DNA of 15,774 nt from JBCDBL01 sp039183635 (GCA_039183635.1 JBCDBL010000103.1:1-15774), one strand, 5' to 3'; counted from the first letter of the stretch, positions 6,681 to 14,969 are shown. Made by a program: numbers and translations. The notes: generated by a model not told the origin, from the sequence alone.

Positions 6681-7442
6681 TTATTTGCACGTATCGAACG
6701 CTTTAAGACTGTCGGCGCCTGCATGAAGGGTTACACTGAACACTTCACCCTGCGTCTGCCGATAAATCTGGCGCGCCTTATCAAAGATCAGCCCCACCGG
6801 CGCAGCATAAACAAAAATATACTCCCCTTTAGACGGTAACTTCATCGGATCATTTTCAAATCCGGGAAGAGCCTCAGTTGACCACGCCAAAGCACGAACA
6901 TCACCGTCGCCGCTTACATATCGACCTGTCGGCGCACCATACGTTTGCTCCATAGAAGCCACCACGCCCGCCATATTCATGTTCGGCGGAAAGGCGTCTT
7001 TTGTAAAAGTCAACGAGACGTTTAAGGACTGCAAAAGCCCGTCAGCATTAAAAAGCGCTGAATATCGCTCTCCTTCAGGGCCAACCGCCATCAAACGATG
7101 ACCAACCGCAGTGGGCTTGCCGTCGCATGCTACTGTTTCAACGCTTAAGTGGTTCGGACTTCTGTCTGGCGAAGAAAGCTCAAACCCAAAACGCGCTTGC
7201 GCTTCTTCCACCGGCATGCCCAAGCGAAACCCTTTTAATGTAATCTTATCTCGAAAATAATCTTCCGTATAAACAGTTAAATCGGATGACGCCTTGCTTC
7301 CATGGGCATTGCTTCCATGGGCTGCTGCATGAGAAACAGATAGGGCGACAGCGGAAAAAGCAAGACAAGCAATAAACGCCGGCGGCGCCTTGGCGCGCAC
7401 TGTCAAACTTTGCTGTGATACGGCGGAAGTGAAGCGAGACAT
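6681..7442 (-). CDS. Exported protein of unknown function
   Basis: I do not recognise a family for this 253-residue protein. The ATG at 7440-7442 is favoured over an in-frame start at 7496 by GGAG 8 nt upstream. It has a long basic N-region, a hydrophobic stretch FIACLAFSAVALSV and a plausible signal-peptidase site after SHAAA, so it is probably periplasmic. The mature start has a short repeat HGSNAHGSKAS. Next comes ITLKGFRLGMPVEEAQARFG, which resembles the opening of small periplasmic domains that begin with a G-x-x-L-G-M-x-x-x-E segment. Two cysteines remain in the mature part (VACDG and the C-terminal DTCK) and might form a disulfide. The C-terminal half has several aromatic strands. It precedes the thioesterase by 46 bp on the same strand and diverges from the lipoprotein hydrolase gene. 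Confidence 0.7.
   Translation of the reverse strand: MSRFTSAVSQQSLTVRAKAPPAFIACLAFSAVALSVSHAAAHGSNAHGSKASSDLTVYTEDYFRDKITLKGFRLGMPVEEAQARFGFELSSPDRSPNHLSVETVACDGKPTAVGHRLMAVGPEGERYSALFNADGLLQSLNVSLTFTKDAFPPNMNMAGVVASMEQTYGAPTGRYVSGDGDVRALAWSTEALPGFENDPMKLPSKGEYIFVYAAPVGLIFDKARQIYRQTQGEVFSVTLHAGADSLKAFDTCK
7294..7322. repeat. Two-copy short tandem repeat (15-bp period)
   Basis: The 14-mer TTGCTTCCATGGGC occurs at 7294-7307 and again at 7309-7322. In the exported protein it encodes the doubled HGS(N/K)A motif just after the signal peptide. It looks like a simple slippage duplication and keeps the frame. Confidence 0.75.
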
Positions 7443-7629
7443 GAAGTTTTCTCCAAATTTCAGCAGCTTTGAGTCATGCGAAACACCGCACGGCAAGGCC
7501 CATTAACAATAAAGCGGCGCCCCAGGGCCGCAGCTCAACTCGACATACATTGCTTAATAAAGGCGAAAACCAAAAGAAGCTCACGCCAAGCAGCGCAAAT
7601 ACCACGTATTCACCCCATTAAAGCGCGCT

Positions 7630-7660
7630 TTGACTATTCAGATGCTGACGCAGGTATAAT
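7630..7660 (+). promoter_or_regulatory. Candidate promoter for the lipoprotein hydrolase
   Basis: A perfect TATAAT (7655-7660) is preceded by TTGACT (7630-7635) with a 19-bp spacer, longer than ideal. Transcription would begin near 7667, about 50 nt before the GTG start. It lies in the 275-bp gap (7443-7717) between the divergent exported-protein and hydrolase genes. The rest of that gap contains only a GC-rich partial inverted repeat (GCGGC 7514-7518 with GCCGC 7527-7531) and no credible gene. Confidence 0.5.
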
Positions 7661-7717
7661 GGCGTTGTATAAAGTACTTTGATTTTGAAACTCCTTTGCA
7701 ATTTTACGGAGAAACTT

Positions 7718-9259
7718 GTGCAGCAGTTCAACATATCGCGCTTTGCCGCTTTCATTCTTTCCGCCTGTCTTGCGGCGGCGGGGTGTTCAGACGTCTCGGA
7801 AGATGCAGGCGCATCTACAGCAAGCGCTGCAGCACCTGAATTCAAGGAACGTCCTTGCGCTTTTCCAATGGTTCCAGAAGGCATGCCCGGGCTTGACAGA
7901 TTCACCTGCGGCTCTGTGAGCGTGCCTGTGCGCCCGGGAGACGATACAGCAGGAACAGTCGATATCGGCCTTGCTATTTTGAGCGCCGCAAACCAAGGCG
8001 TGAAAAAAAACGACCCGATTTTATACCTTCAAGGCGGACCTGGCGCGCCCTCCATCGCCATGGCGCCGCCGTGGGCGGCCTCTCCAATGGCCATGGACCG
8101 TGATATTATTTTTTACGATCGACGCGGAACTCACTTTTCAGGCCCGAAACTCTGCCCGGATACAAGCTTTGCGCTGGTCGGTGATATCGAGTCTGATTAT
8201 TCATATGATGAGTATATGAATGACTACATCGAAAGAGTTAGCGCTTGCCGTTCGGAAATGACGGAAAAAGGGCACGCGCCGCAGGATTATACGATCTCAC
8301 GCATCAGCGAAGATCTCGAAAGCGTACGGCGCGCCCTTGGCGTATCATCCTGGAACCTCATCGGGCACTCCGCAGGCGGACCGCAAGTTTTGGACATGAT
8401 GCATCGTTATCCCGACTCAATCCGGTCAGTTATTCTAGAATCCGTGACGAATATTCAAGCCGAACCGTATGGCGAATTTTTCTTCAATGTATTCGGACGA
8501 AGTTTGGAAAAATTGTTTGCAGATTGCGCGGCATCCCCCCAATGCGCCGCAATGCACCCCGATCCCGAAAAACTGATGATGGACGCTTTGGCCTCCTTCG
8601 AACAACAGCCGATGAAACTTGCTGTTCCAACGCCAAGCGGCGAACCGGGTCCAAGCGTTTTCCTAAATCAACAAGACCTCATCGTTTTACTCTTTAGTCA
8701 AACATATAACGCCAAAGAGATACCCAACATCCTAAATATGATTAAAGCGGCCGAACAAAGGAACAAAGAGGTTTTTGCACCGCTTGCAGGCATGTTTTCG
8801 TTTCTTGAAGACATGAGCGCAGAAGACGTGCGGCTTTCAATTGAGTGCGATCACTACTTGACAGTGGACCCTTCTAAAGAAATTCCAACGCCCGCCACTC
8901 CCTTACAAGACGTCATCTCAAAAGGAATGCCGCCAGGACTTCAGTTTTCAGAAGTCTGCGAAGTTTTCGCACCAGATGTGACCGAGACAAATATTAATCC
9001 CGCGCCGCCGACTGCGGATATTCCCGTCCTTGTCATGACAGGTGAATACGATGCAATTATTCCATCATCGGTGGGGCAGAACATAGCCAACGGGCTAAAA
9101 CGTTCCTATTATGTGAACTTTGAATATGCGAGCCATCAACTTTTTGTACCGCACCCGTGTACGCATAATGTTGGCAAAGCGTTCTTCGATTCTCCCTTTG
9201 AAGAACCGGATTCATTACAATGTCAGGCAGAGATAAATTCGCCTTTTGCAAAAATGTAG
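7718..9259 (+). CDS. S33/TAP-like alpha/beta hydrolase, probable lipoprotein
   Basis: This is a 513-residue hydrolase related to tripeptidyl aminopeptidases and proline iminopeptidases. I chose GTG 7718-7720, with GGAG 6 nt upstream, over an in-frame TTG at 7679. This start gives a short basic N-terminus, a hydrophobic core and a lipobox-like LAAAGC with Cys23, followed by a Ser/Ala/Asp-rich linker, so the protein is probably membrane-anchored. The oxyanion motif YLQGGPGAPS lies at about 103-112, FYDRRGTHFSG at about 132-142, and the nucleophile elbow GHSAGG has Ser218. Asp445 (GEYDAI) and His473 (YASHQLF) are the likely triad partners in the TAP-like C-terminal domain. Family members cleave N-terminal residues or esters; the substrate is unknown. 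It is transcribed alone and converges on the LysR gene with 13 bp between stops. Confidence 0.85.
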   Translation: MQQFNISRFAAFILSACLAAAGCSDVSEDAGASTASAAAPEFKERPCAFPMVPEGMPGLDRFTCGSVSVPVRPGDDTAGTVDIGLAILSAANQGVKKNDPILYLQGGPGAPSIAMAPPWAASPMAMDRDIIFYDRRGTHFSGPKLCPDTSFALVGDIESDYSYDEYMNDYIERVSACRSEMTEKGHAPQDYTISRISEDLESVRRALGVSSWNLIGHSAGGPQVLDMMHRYPDSIRSVILESVTNIQAEPYGEFFFNVFGRSLEKLFADCAASPQCAAMHPDPEKLMMDALASFEQQPMKLAVPTPSGEPGPSVFLNQQDLIVLLFSQTYNAKEIPNILNMIKAAEQRNKEVFAPLAGMFSFLEDMSAEDVRLSIECDHYLTVDPSKEIPTPATPLQDVISKGMPPGLQFSEVCEVFAPDVTETNINPAPPTADIPVLVMTGEYDAIIPSSVGQNIANGLKRSYYVNFEYASHQLFVPHPCTHNVGKAFFDSPFEEPDSLQCQAEINSPFAKM

Positions 9260-9272
9260 TCCGTTTACACGG

Positions 9273-10193
9273 TTAACTGAAATCGGAGCACGCGTTACAA
9301 ATCGTATCTCGCATCCATTTATGCATAGGATCGGCTTGTCGACGCGGGCTCCACAACATGGAAAGTTCGATATCGGGAATTTTGATCGGAGGCGCGGAAT
9401 AACCGAGATTGGAGTCCTTAAATAAGGTAGCGACCAAACGCTCCTGCGATAGGGCCATATAATCAGAGTTTTCCACAAGAATTGGCAAAATCGCGTAGTA
9501 AGGCACGATAGAGATATTTCTCTGTTCACCCCTTAATTTAAATAACGCATCGCTGAAATCGTTTTGGAATTCCGGCATATCCGGTGAAAACAGATCGGTC
9601 GCGATATGACGACGCGATAAATACTCATCCAGGGTTAACGGTTCATTTTTGGGCCTGCTTTTGGCGTCATAAATACAAATGAAACGGTCGTTATAAAGAT
9701 GACGAGACAACAGAGTATCATCCCCCATCACCAAGGGCGGAGCAATAATAAGGTCGACGACGTCATGCCGAAGCTCCAGAACGGAGCTGCGCGCCAAATT
9801 CGCCCATTTGATTACAACGCCCGGCGCTTGAGCGGAGAGCTTCTCCACAAGCTTGGGCAACAACAGCGCCGTTACAGCATCAACAGCGGCAATGACGAAT
9901 TCACCAATCCAGGAATTGGGCTCGAACTCCGCTTCGTTCAGCGCCGTGTCGACAATGTCATGAAACTGATCAACTATCTCAACGAGTTGCTCTGCACGCG
10001 GTGTAAGTCGCATTTCACGACCGACCATGGTCAACAACTCATCATTGAAAAGCCGGCGCAACTTCGACAGCGCGTTGCTGACCGCCGCTTGAGTGAGACC
10101 GAGGCGGTCCGCCGCTTTACTGACGCTTCGCATTTCCAGAAGCACTTTCAAGATCGGGAACAGGTTCAGGTTGATATCGCGAATATTTGTCAT
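9273..10193 (-). CDS. LysR-family transcriptional regulator (NodD/NahR-like)
   Basis: This 306-residue protein has the LysR layout. The N-terminal winged helix contains MRSVSKAADRLGLTQAAVSN (21-40) followed by LSKLRRLFNDELLTM and LTPRAEQL, a pattern closest to the NodD/NahR/LinR subgroup, which senses small aromatic or related compounds. The effector-binding domain runs from about residue 95 to the end (FVIAAVDAVTALLLPKLVEKL onward). The ATG at 10191-10193 has GGGAG 8 nt upstream. The gene is divergent from the dehydrogenase-GST pair across a 119-bp gap, the classic arrangement for LysR activation of the neighbour plus self-repression. The inducer is unknown. Confidence 0.93.
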   Translation of the reverse strand: MTNIRDINLNLFPILKVLLEMRSVSKAADRLGLTQAAVSNALSKLRRLFNDELLTMVGREMRLTPRAEQLVEIVDQFHDIVDTALNEAEFEPNSWIGEFVIAAVDAVTALLLPKLVEKLSAQAPGVVIKWANLARSSVLELRHDVVDLIIAPPLVMGDDTLLSRHLYNDRFICIYDAKSRPKNEPLTLDEYLSRRHIATDLFSPDMPEFQNDFSDALFKLRGEQRNISIVPYYAILPILVENSDYMALSQERLVATLFKDSNLGYSAPPIKIPDIELSMLWSPRRQADPMHKWMRDTICNACSDFS

Positions 10194-10312
10194 GCGCGCT
10201 TCTCCCTAAATGGCCTCCTTACATCTATCCGCAACCGCGGCTGGCGAATCGCAAACCGAAAACGCCTCTTACTGTCAGCTATATAACTTAAATCTAAAGA
10301 CGGGAATAACAA
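10194..10312. promoter_or_regulatory. Divergent promoter region between LysR and SDR genes
   Basis: This 119-bp gap must carry both promoters. For the plus strand I see TATAAC at 10282-10287 without a good -35 box, as is common for LysR-activated promoters. Around 10231-10260 there are CG-rich imperfect repeats, but I could not define a single convincing T-N11-A site, so operator placement remains open. Confidence 0.4.
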
Positions 10313-11245
10313 ATGACCACATCACAAGACACAATATCATTTGAAGGACAGGCTGCAATCGTTACAGGCGGCGGAAACGGCCTCGGACGCGCTTACTGCC
10401 TAGAACTGGCCGCACGGGGGGCGAAAGTGCTCGTGAACGATCTTGGATCGTCTATTTCAGGCGACGGGTCGTCGACGCAACACGCAGAAACTGTCGCGGA
10501 GGAAATCCGCTCAAAGGGCGGCGAGGCCATTGCCGCGGCCGCAGACGTTACGGACAAAGAAGCTGTCGCCGCTATGGCCCAGCAGGCCAAGGACGCTTTC
10601 GGACGGATTGATATTCTTATCGCCAGCGCGGGCATTATTCGGGACAAAAGTTTTGGAAAGATGCCGCTCGACCAATTCGACATGGTGGCCGACGTCGATA
10701 CGAAGGGCGCCGCCTATTGCTCACACGCTGTCTGGCCTATCATGAAAGACCAAGGCTATGGACGGATTGTCTACACCACGTCCGGCAGCGCCGTGTTCGG
10801 TAATTTCGGCCAGGCGAACTACGCCGCCGGCAAGCTCGGTGTTCTGGGCCTTCTCCAAGTTTTAAAAATTGAAGGCGCGCGCAGCAATATTCACGTCAAC
10901 GCCATCGCCCCGGCTGCTCATACGCGGATGAGCGACGCTTATCTTATGGACAAGCTAAAGCCGCTTTACGGCCCGGAAAAAGTGGCGGCCCTCGCCATGT
11001 ACCTGGCCAGCGCGGATGCGCCCAACGGGGATATTATCAGCGCCGGCGGAGGATTTTATGGGCTTGTCCAGTTTATGGAGGCGGAGGGCGCAATTCTGGA
11101 CGATCCGACACCTGAGAAAATTCGCGACTCCTGGGGCGCCGTCTCAGATATGTCCGCCGCGCAGTATCACTTCGATCTCGCCAGCGAACAAAACTCTATC
11201 GTTCGTCGTGTGTGCGCTAAAGCCGGCGTCGATATTGACGTATGA
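10313..11245 (+). CDS. Short-chain dehydrogenase/reductase, MFE-2 (3-hydroxyacyl-CoA dehydrogenase)-like
   Basis: This is a 310-residue classical-fold SDR. The nucleotide-binding TGGGNGLG is at 18-25, followed by RAYCLELAARGAKVLVNDLG. DVT is at 78-80 and ASAG at 104-107. The active site is Ser157 in YTTSGSAVFGNFGQANYAAGK, with Tyr170 and Lys174. GNFGQANY and the IEGARSNIHVNAIAP segment (187-200) are characteristic of the dehydrogenase domain of peroxisomal multifunctional enzyme type 2, which oxidises (3R)-hydroxyacyl-CoA. The C-terminal extension past about 240 also matches that group. An acyl-CoA substrate suits the acyl-CoA ligase encoded nearby on the other strand. It is the first gene of a pair with the GST: its TGA overlaps the GST ATG (ATGA). 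It is probably controlled by the divergent LysR protein. Confidence 0.88.
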   Translation: MTTSQDTISFEGQAAIVTGGGNGLGRAYCLELAARGAKVLVNDLGSSISGDGSSTQHAETVAEEIRSKGGEAIAAAADVTDKEAVAAMAQQAKDAFGRIDILIASAGIIRDKSFGKMPLDQFDMVADVDTKGAAYCSHAVWPIMKDQGYGRIVYTTSGSAVFGNFGQANYAAGKLGVLGLLQVLKIEGARSNIHVNAIAPAAHTRMSDAYLMDKLKPLYGPEKVAALAMYLASADAPNGDIISAGGGFYGLVQFMEAEGAILDDPTPEKIRDSWGAVSDMSAAQYHFDLASEQNSIVRRVCAKAGVDIDV

Positions 11246-11889
11246 TCGATCTTTATTATTGGCCGACGCCAAACGGATGGAAAATCAGCATCGCACTTGA
11301 GGAGCTGAACCTGCCCTATGAAACGACGCTGGTCGACATCACAAGCGGTGCGAATTTGGAACCATGGTATTTGGCTCTTAATCCAAACGGAAAAATTCCA
11401 ACGATTACGGATCGTAACGGGGACGAAGGCCCCGTCACGATCTACGAATCCGGCGCGATCCTCACCTACCTGGCGGATAAGGCCGGCCGGTTGTTACCGC
11501 CGGCCGGCGACGCGCGAACGACGGTTATGTCCTGGGTTTTCTGGCAGGTAGGCCATTTCGGACCGATGATCGGCCAGCTTAGCCATTTTAAAACATATGC
11601 GCCGGAGTCTCTGCCCTACGCCATAGAACGATACTCAAAGGAGACGGATCGTCTTTTAGGGCTCCTCGACGCGGCCTTAGGAGAAAATGAGTATATCGCG
11701 GGCGAATTTTCCATCGCCGATATCGCCATATGGCCGTGGCTTCTGTCTGCTAAGTTTTTAGGAAAGCCATTGGAAGAGCGGGCCCATATTCTGCGCTGGC
11801 ACACCGCTATGAAGGAAAGACCTGGCGTGCGGCGGGGTGTAGATCTCTATAAGGAGGTTCGACTGTTCAAGAAGCCGGAGGAGCAATAA
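11242..11889 (+). CDS. Nu-class (YfcG/YghU-like) glutathione transferase
   Basis: This is a 215-residue two-domain GST. The N-terminal thioredoxin fold opens with LYYWPTPNGWKISIALEEL; the TPNG segment is the hallmark of Nu-class enzymes, which use Thr and Asn rather than Tyr or Cys and bind two glutathiones or glutathione disulfide. NPNGKIPTI carries the cis-proline and YESGAILTYLADK the ESGA glutathione-binding motif. The helical C-terminal domain includes GEFSIADIAIWPW, the usual N-capping box. Nu-class proteins act as disulfide-bond reductases or peroxidases, so a simple detoxifying conjugation should not be assumed. The ATG overlaps the dehydrogenase stop (ATGA), indicating translational coupling. 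Its 3' end overlaps the convergent VOC gene by 23 bp. A maleylpyruvate isomerase role is less likely, since those are zeta-class. Confidence 0.9.
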   Translation: MIDLYYWPTPNGWKISIALEELNLPYETTLVDITSGANLEPWYLALNPNGKIPTITDRNGDEGPVTIYESGAILTYLADKAGRLLPPAGDARTTVMSWVFWQVGHFGPMIGQLSHFKTYAPESLPYAIERYSKETDRLLGLLDAALGENEYIAGEFSIADIAIWPWLLSAKFLGKPLEERAHILRWHTAMKERPGVRRGVDLYKEVRLFKKPEEQ

Positions 11890-12679
11890 TAATCCGGGCG
11901 CCGTGAGTTAAGTTGATATCCAGTTGTTGCGGCGCCGACGCCTCCGGGGATATTAACGTCACTTCCTGCAACCCCTCCCCGACATCATCGTCCGGCGCAA
12001 CCTTGCATATCGTATAAACGAAATTCGGTAAATTGTAGCGCGCTTCCGTTTCCGTTACGTCGTCCGGCGCATGACCGAACAGATGCGTGTGCTGTTCTAT
12101 TGACGCACTCAGGTCTTTTGCCCCGAACTTAACGCCGGATGTGCCGGTAACGCCATTGGGGTGGCGTCTGTCCAGCCGGGTTGGCAAACGCCGATCACGC
12201 GGGGTGACATCCTCCAGGAGGAAAGGCAGCTTTAAATCGAGCCCGCCTCCCATGCGCCAGGACACATCCATTCCACTTGCTAAATGTCGCGTATAAATCA
12301 TGTGGCGTGCATTCAATCCACGTTCACGCGCAGCATCGACATAGCCGGCCAAGCCGGAGACCTTAACGCAGGCGTCGAGCCACCCTTCCCGATGGCGCGG
12401 CACCCAATGGTTCCAAAGACGCGCAATATACGCATACTCCCCTTCAGCTTTGCGACGGACCCAGCCGCGTCGGCGAAACCACGACCACGCCTGCAACGAC
12501 ACGGTTCGTTTATAAGCGATAAGTTCCAAATAACTGTCATCAGGAAATATGATAAGGGCGTTGTACCCCTCTTTGGTTTCACTCCCCTGGGTGACGACAA
12601 AGCCCAATGCCTCAAAATCTCGCGTCGCGTTTAAAAGGTCAGACGTCCGAATAACAAAATGATCTTTTTCAATGGTCAC
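11867..12679 (-). CDS. VOC-superfamily (glyoxalase-like domain) protein
   Basis: This 270-residue protein opens with KDHFVIRTSDLLNATRDFEA and continues with GFVVTQG...YNALIIFPDDSYLELIAY. This is the pattern of glyoxalase-like-domain proteins of the vicinal oxygen chelate superfamily. A second, weaker repeat starts near residue 180 (SGVKFGAKDLSASIEQHTHLFGH), giving two beta-alpha-beta3 modules. Candidate metal ligands are the early His in DHFVIR and the Glu in YLELIA. Members include lyases, isomerases and ring-cleavage or lactone-related enzymes, so no reaction can be assigned. The start is GTG at 12679 with no clear ribosome-binding site. It follows the acyl-CoA ligase stop by 34 bp and appears to be last in that operon. 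The 3' end overlaps the opposing GST gene by 23 bp. Confidence 0.82.
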   Translation of the reverse strand: MTIEKDHFVIRTSDLLNATRDFEALGFVVTQGSETKEGYNALIIFPDDSYLELIAYKRTVSLQAWSWFRRRGWVRRKAEGEYAYIARLWNHWVPRHREGWLDACVKVSGLAGYVDAARERGLNARHMIYTRHLASGMDVSWRMGGGLDLKLPFLLEDVTPRDRRLPTRLDRRHPNGVTGTSGVKFGAKDLSASIEQHTHLFGHAPDDVTETEARYNLPNFVYTICKVAPDDDVGEGLQEVTLISPEASAPQQLDINLTHGARIIIAPPAS

Positions 12680-12713
12680 AACAGAACCGCTATCTTCTTG
12701 AACGCATTCGGCT

Positions 12714-14267
12714 CTATCGAACCAAACGCTCCTGACCTTCCCAAAATCGAGCCCGTATCTCGCGTTTTAAAACTTTTCCAACCGAACTGCGAGGTAAAGA
12801 CTCCCAAACCTCAACCTTCTTCGGCGCCTTCATACCGCCAAGTTGATCCTTACAAAATATTATAAGATCTTCCGGTGCGACCTTCGCCCCCGGCTTGCAT
12901 TCGACAACAGCCGTAACGGACTCCCCCCACTTTTCATCGGGAGCGCCAACTACAGCACAATCTTGAATATCTGTATGCTTCATAATAGCGTTTTCAACTT
13001 CGCTTGGGTAAATGTTGAATCCGCCCGATATGATCATATCGCGTTTTCGATCAACGATGTAATAAAACCCTTCACTGTCTCGATAGCCGACATCGCCGGT
13101 ATGGTGCCAACCATGCGCGCGTGTGGCTTCAGTCGCCTCCGGGTTGTTGTAATAGCCGGACATAACCAGGTCACCGCGCGCGACGATTTCTCCGCGTTCG
13201 CCGTCGCCGAGCAAAACGCCGTTATCGTCCATTATGGCGATCTCGGCGTAAGGCATAGACCGTCCGCAGCTCGCGAGCCGTTCCAGTCTTCCGGTCGCCA
13301 CAGCTTCAACATGTTCTTCAGGCGTCATAGCGGTGAGCATAGGCGGCGCTTCAGCCTGGCCATAAAACTGTAGCATAACAGGACCAAAGACGGACAAAGC
13401 CTGCTTAAGTTTCGCCGGCGCCATGGGAGAGGCGGCGTAAATCATGTACTCAAGCGACGAATAATCGTATTCTTCAATATCCGGATGCGCGAGCAACATG
13501 TAAATGACTGTCGGCGGTAGAAAAATCGTGGTCACCTTCTCTCGCTCGATCGTACGCAAAATTTCTCCCGGGTCCGCCTTCGGCAAAAGGATATGTTTGC
13601 CGCCCTGAGGCAGAAGCGGATAAACGATGCCTGCCGCAGCGTGGGTGATCGGCGCAACAGCGAGATGAACCGGAGTGGATTTATGCCGAAACATCAGAAG
13701 GCCGGCGGCAATCACCATATTCATCGTGCGATAACTGAGCATCGCCCCCTTGGGCTTACCTGTCGTACCTCCGCTGCTGGCGAGGACGAAAACATCTTCA
13801 GGTGAGGTCGGCGTATCGCCGCCATGGTCAGGGAAACCGGCGCTGAATTCTTCTAAAGATGGGCAGTCCAAGACATCTGTATCAACACAAAACATGCCTT
13901 TCATCGACGGCGCGCGCGATTTTAACGCTTCAGCCGCCTCAGCGAACTCAGAATGAAAGAACAACCACCGAACGTCACGATCTATAACACCCTCGACAAT
14001 ATCTTCCACAGCATCGCGAATATTCAACACCACATAAGGAAGGCCGGCGCGCATGGCGCCCACCATCGCGATAAAGGCCAAAGGGTTATTGCGGCTCAGC
14101 ACGCAAACATGCTCACCAGGAGAGGCGCCGGCAGCCTTTAAGGCATTGGCGACTTTATGGGTTGCGGCCTGGGTCTCGCGATACGTTGATTGAAACCCAT
14201 CGGATACAAGGCAAATATTCTCCGGGTAACGGCGCGCGCCGATGTCGAGGAGCTTGGGTACAGGCAT
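12714..14267 (-). CDS. AMP-forming acyl-CoA synthetase (FadD/long-chain acyl-CoA ligase-like)
   Basis: This 517-residue protein is a full ANL-superfamily adenylating enzyme: acid plus ATP plus CoA gives acyl-CoA. The P-loop LASSGGTTGKPKGA is at 162-175, APITHAAAG at 205-213, and the A5 motif FYGQAEAPPM at 301-310. Then come GERGEIVARG (356-365), HHTGDVGYRD (388-397), the hinge DRKRDMIISGGFNIYPSEVE (406-425) and the catalytic Lys498 in PRSSVGKVLKREIR. All catalytic residues appear intact. Substrate specificity cannot be read by eye; fatty, phenylpropanoid or steroid side-chain acids are all possible. It lies between the isomerase gene (22-bp gap upstream) and the VOC gene (34-bp gap downstream), implying one operon. 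The ATG at 14267 has no strong ribosome-binding site. Confidence 0.93.
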   Translation of the reverse strand: MPVPKLLDIGARRYPENICLVSDGFQSTYRETQAATHKVANALKAAGASPGEHVCVLSRNNPLAFIAMVGAMRAGLPYVVLNIRDAVEDIVEGVIDRDVRWLFFHSEFAEAAEALKSRAPSMKGMFCVDTDVLDCPSLEEFSAGFPDHGGDTPTSPEDVFVLASSGGTTGKPKGAMLSYRTMNMVIAAGLLMFRHKSTPVHLAVAPITHAAAGIVYPLLPQGGKHILLPKADPGEILRTIEREKVTTIFLPPTVIYMLLAHPDIEEYDYSSLEYMIYAASPMAPAKLKQALSVFGPVMLQFYGQAEAPPMLTAMTPEEHVEAVATGRLERLASCGRSMPYAEIAIMDDNGVLLGDGERGEIVARGDLVMSGYYNNPEATEATRAHGWHHTGDVGYRDSEGFYYIVDRKRDMIISGGFNIYPSEVENAIMKHTDIQDCAVVGAPDEKWGESVTAVVECKPGAKVAPEDLIIFCKDQLGGMKAPKKVEVWESLPRSSVGKVLKREIRARFWEGQERLVR

Positions 14268-14289
14268 AAGCGAATGCTTTGTTCTACGT

Positions 14290-14952
14290 TTACGTATCTA
14301 AGTTGTATCGCCGTTTCGCTGCGGCGTGAATGTTGGGAATATCCCGGCTGAGGCGACCTTCAAGAGCGGCCTCAACAAGAATGAGGCGATCGTTACCGAA
14401 ATACATGTCATCGCCATTGATAAACATCGTTGGCGATCCAAATCCTCCGCGTACAATAAGTTCACGTGAGTTATCCAGAAGCCTTTGCTTAACGTCGGCA
14501 TCTTGAATGCGGGCCATCACCATATCGGGGTCCAGATCAGCGCTGGCGATGATTTCACGCATAACTTCAGGCCTGGAGATATCCTTAAGATTACTCCAGT
14601 AAGCTTCAAACGCCGCCCAAGCGTAAGGGGAGAGCTTGCCCTCATCAAGCGCGACAATCGCCCCGCGCATTAATTCCACAGCACGTGCGGGAAATACGGA
14701 CGGCATCGCGATTTTAAGACCGTAAAGATCGGCCCACTTCATCACATCAAGATCTGTATATGCTCTTTTAATTCGATTTGGCTGGGCGCGCTCTTCATAT
14801 ATCGCCTGATTGACTTCATTAAAAACACCGCCGACCAGCAACGGCTTCCATATGATCTGTGTATTTGTACGCTCAGCGATTCCTTCTATCTGACTGAACG
14901 CCAAATAGGTCCACGGACTAGTACAATCAAAATAGAACTCAAGCTTATTCAT
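14290..14952 (-). CDS. 2-hydroxychromene-2-carboxylate isomerase / kappa-class GST family protein
   Basis: This 220-residue protein is of the DsbA-like thioredoxin superfamily. KLEFYFDCTSPWTYLAF at residues 3-19 aligns with the N-terminal motif of HCCA isomerases (NahD type) and kappa-class GSTs, in which the serine before proline (here Ser12) activates glutathione. An unusual cysteine (Cys10) sits two residues earlier. GVFNEVNQ follows near 42-49, FPARAVELMRG lies near 87-97, and FGSPTMFINGDDMYFGNDRL (about 172-191) has the cis-Pro and GxDR-type C-terminal signature. HCCA isomerase interconverts an intermediate of naphthalene-type ring degradation using glutathione. I chose ATG 14950-14952 over the adjacent GTG; the ribosome-binding site is weak either way. 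It is followed by the acyl-CoA ligase gene at 22 bp and preceded by the DUF2817 gene at 17 bp. Confidence 0.87.
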   Translation of the reverse strand: MNKLEFYFDCTSPWTYLAFSQIEGIAERTNTQIIWKPLLVGGVFNEVNQAIYEERAQPNRIKRAYTDLDVMKWADLYGLKIAMPSVFPARAVELMRGAIVALDEGKLSPYAWAAFEAYWSNLKDISRPEVMREIIASADLDPDMVMARIQDADVKQRLLDNSRELIVRGGFGSPTMFINGDDMYFGNDRLILVEAALEGRLSRDIPNIHAAAKRRYNLDT

Positions 14953-14969
14953 CACCGCGACCCAAAGCG

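Noticed and set aside
6635..6724. N-terminal extension of the thioesterase to 6724
   Set aside because: It would overlap the exported protein gene, exceed the normal family length, and has no homologous character.
11242..11889. GST as the missing maleylpyruvate isomerase of the gentisate pathway
   Set aside because: The TPNG active-site motif marks Nu class; maleylpyruvate isomerases of this fold are zeta-class, and the gene is 7 kb away under another regulator.
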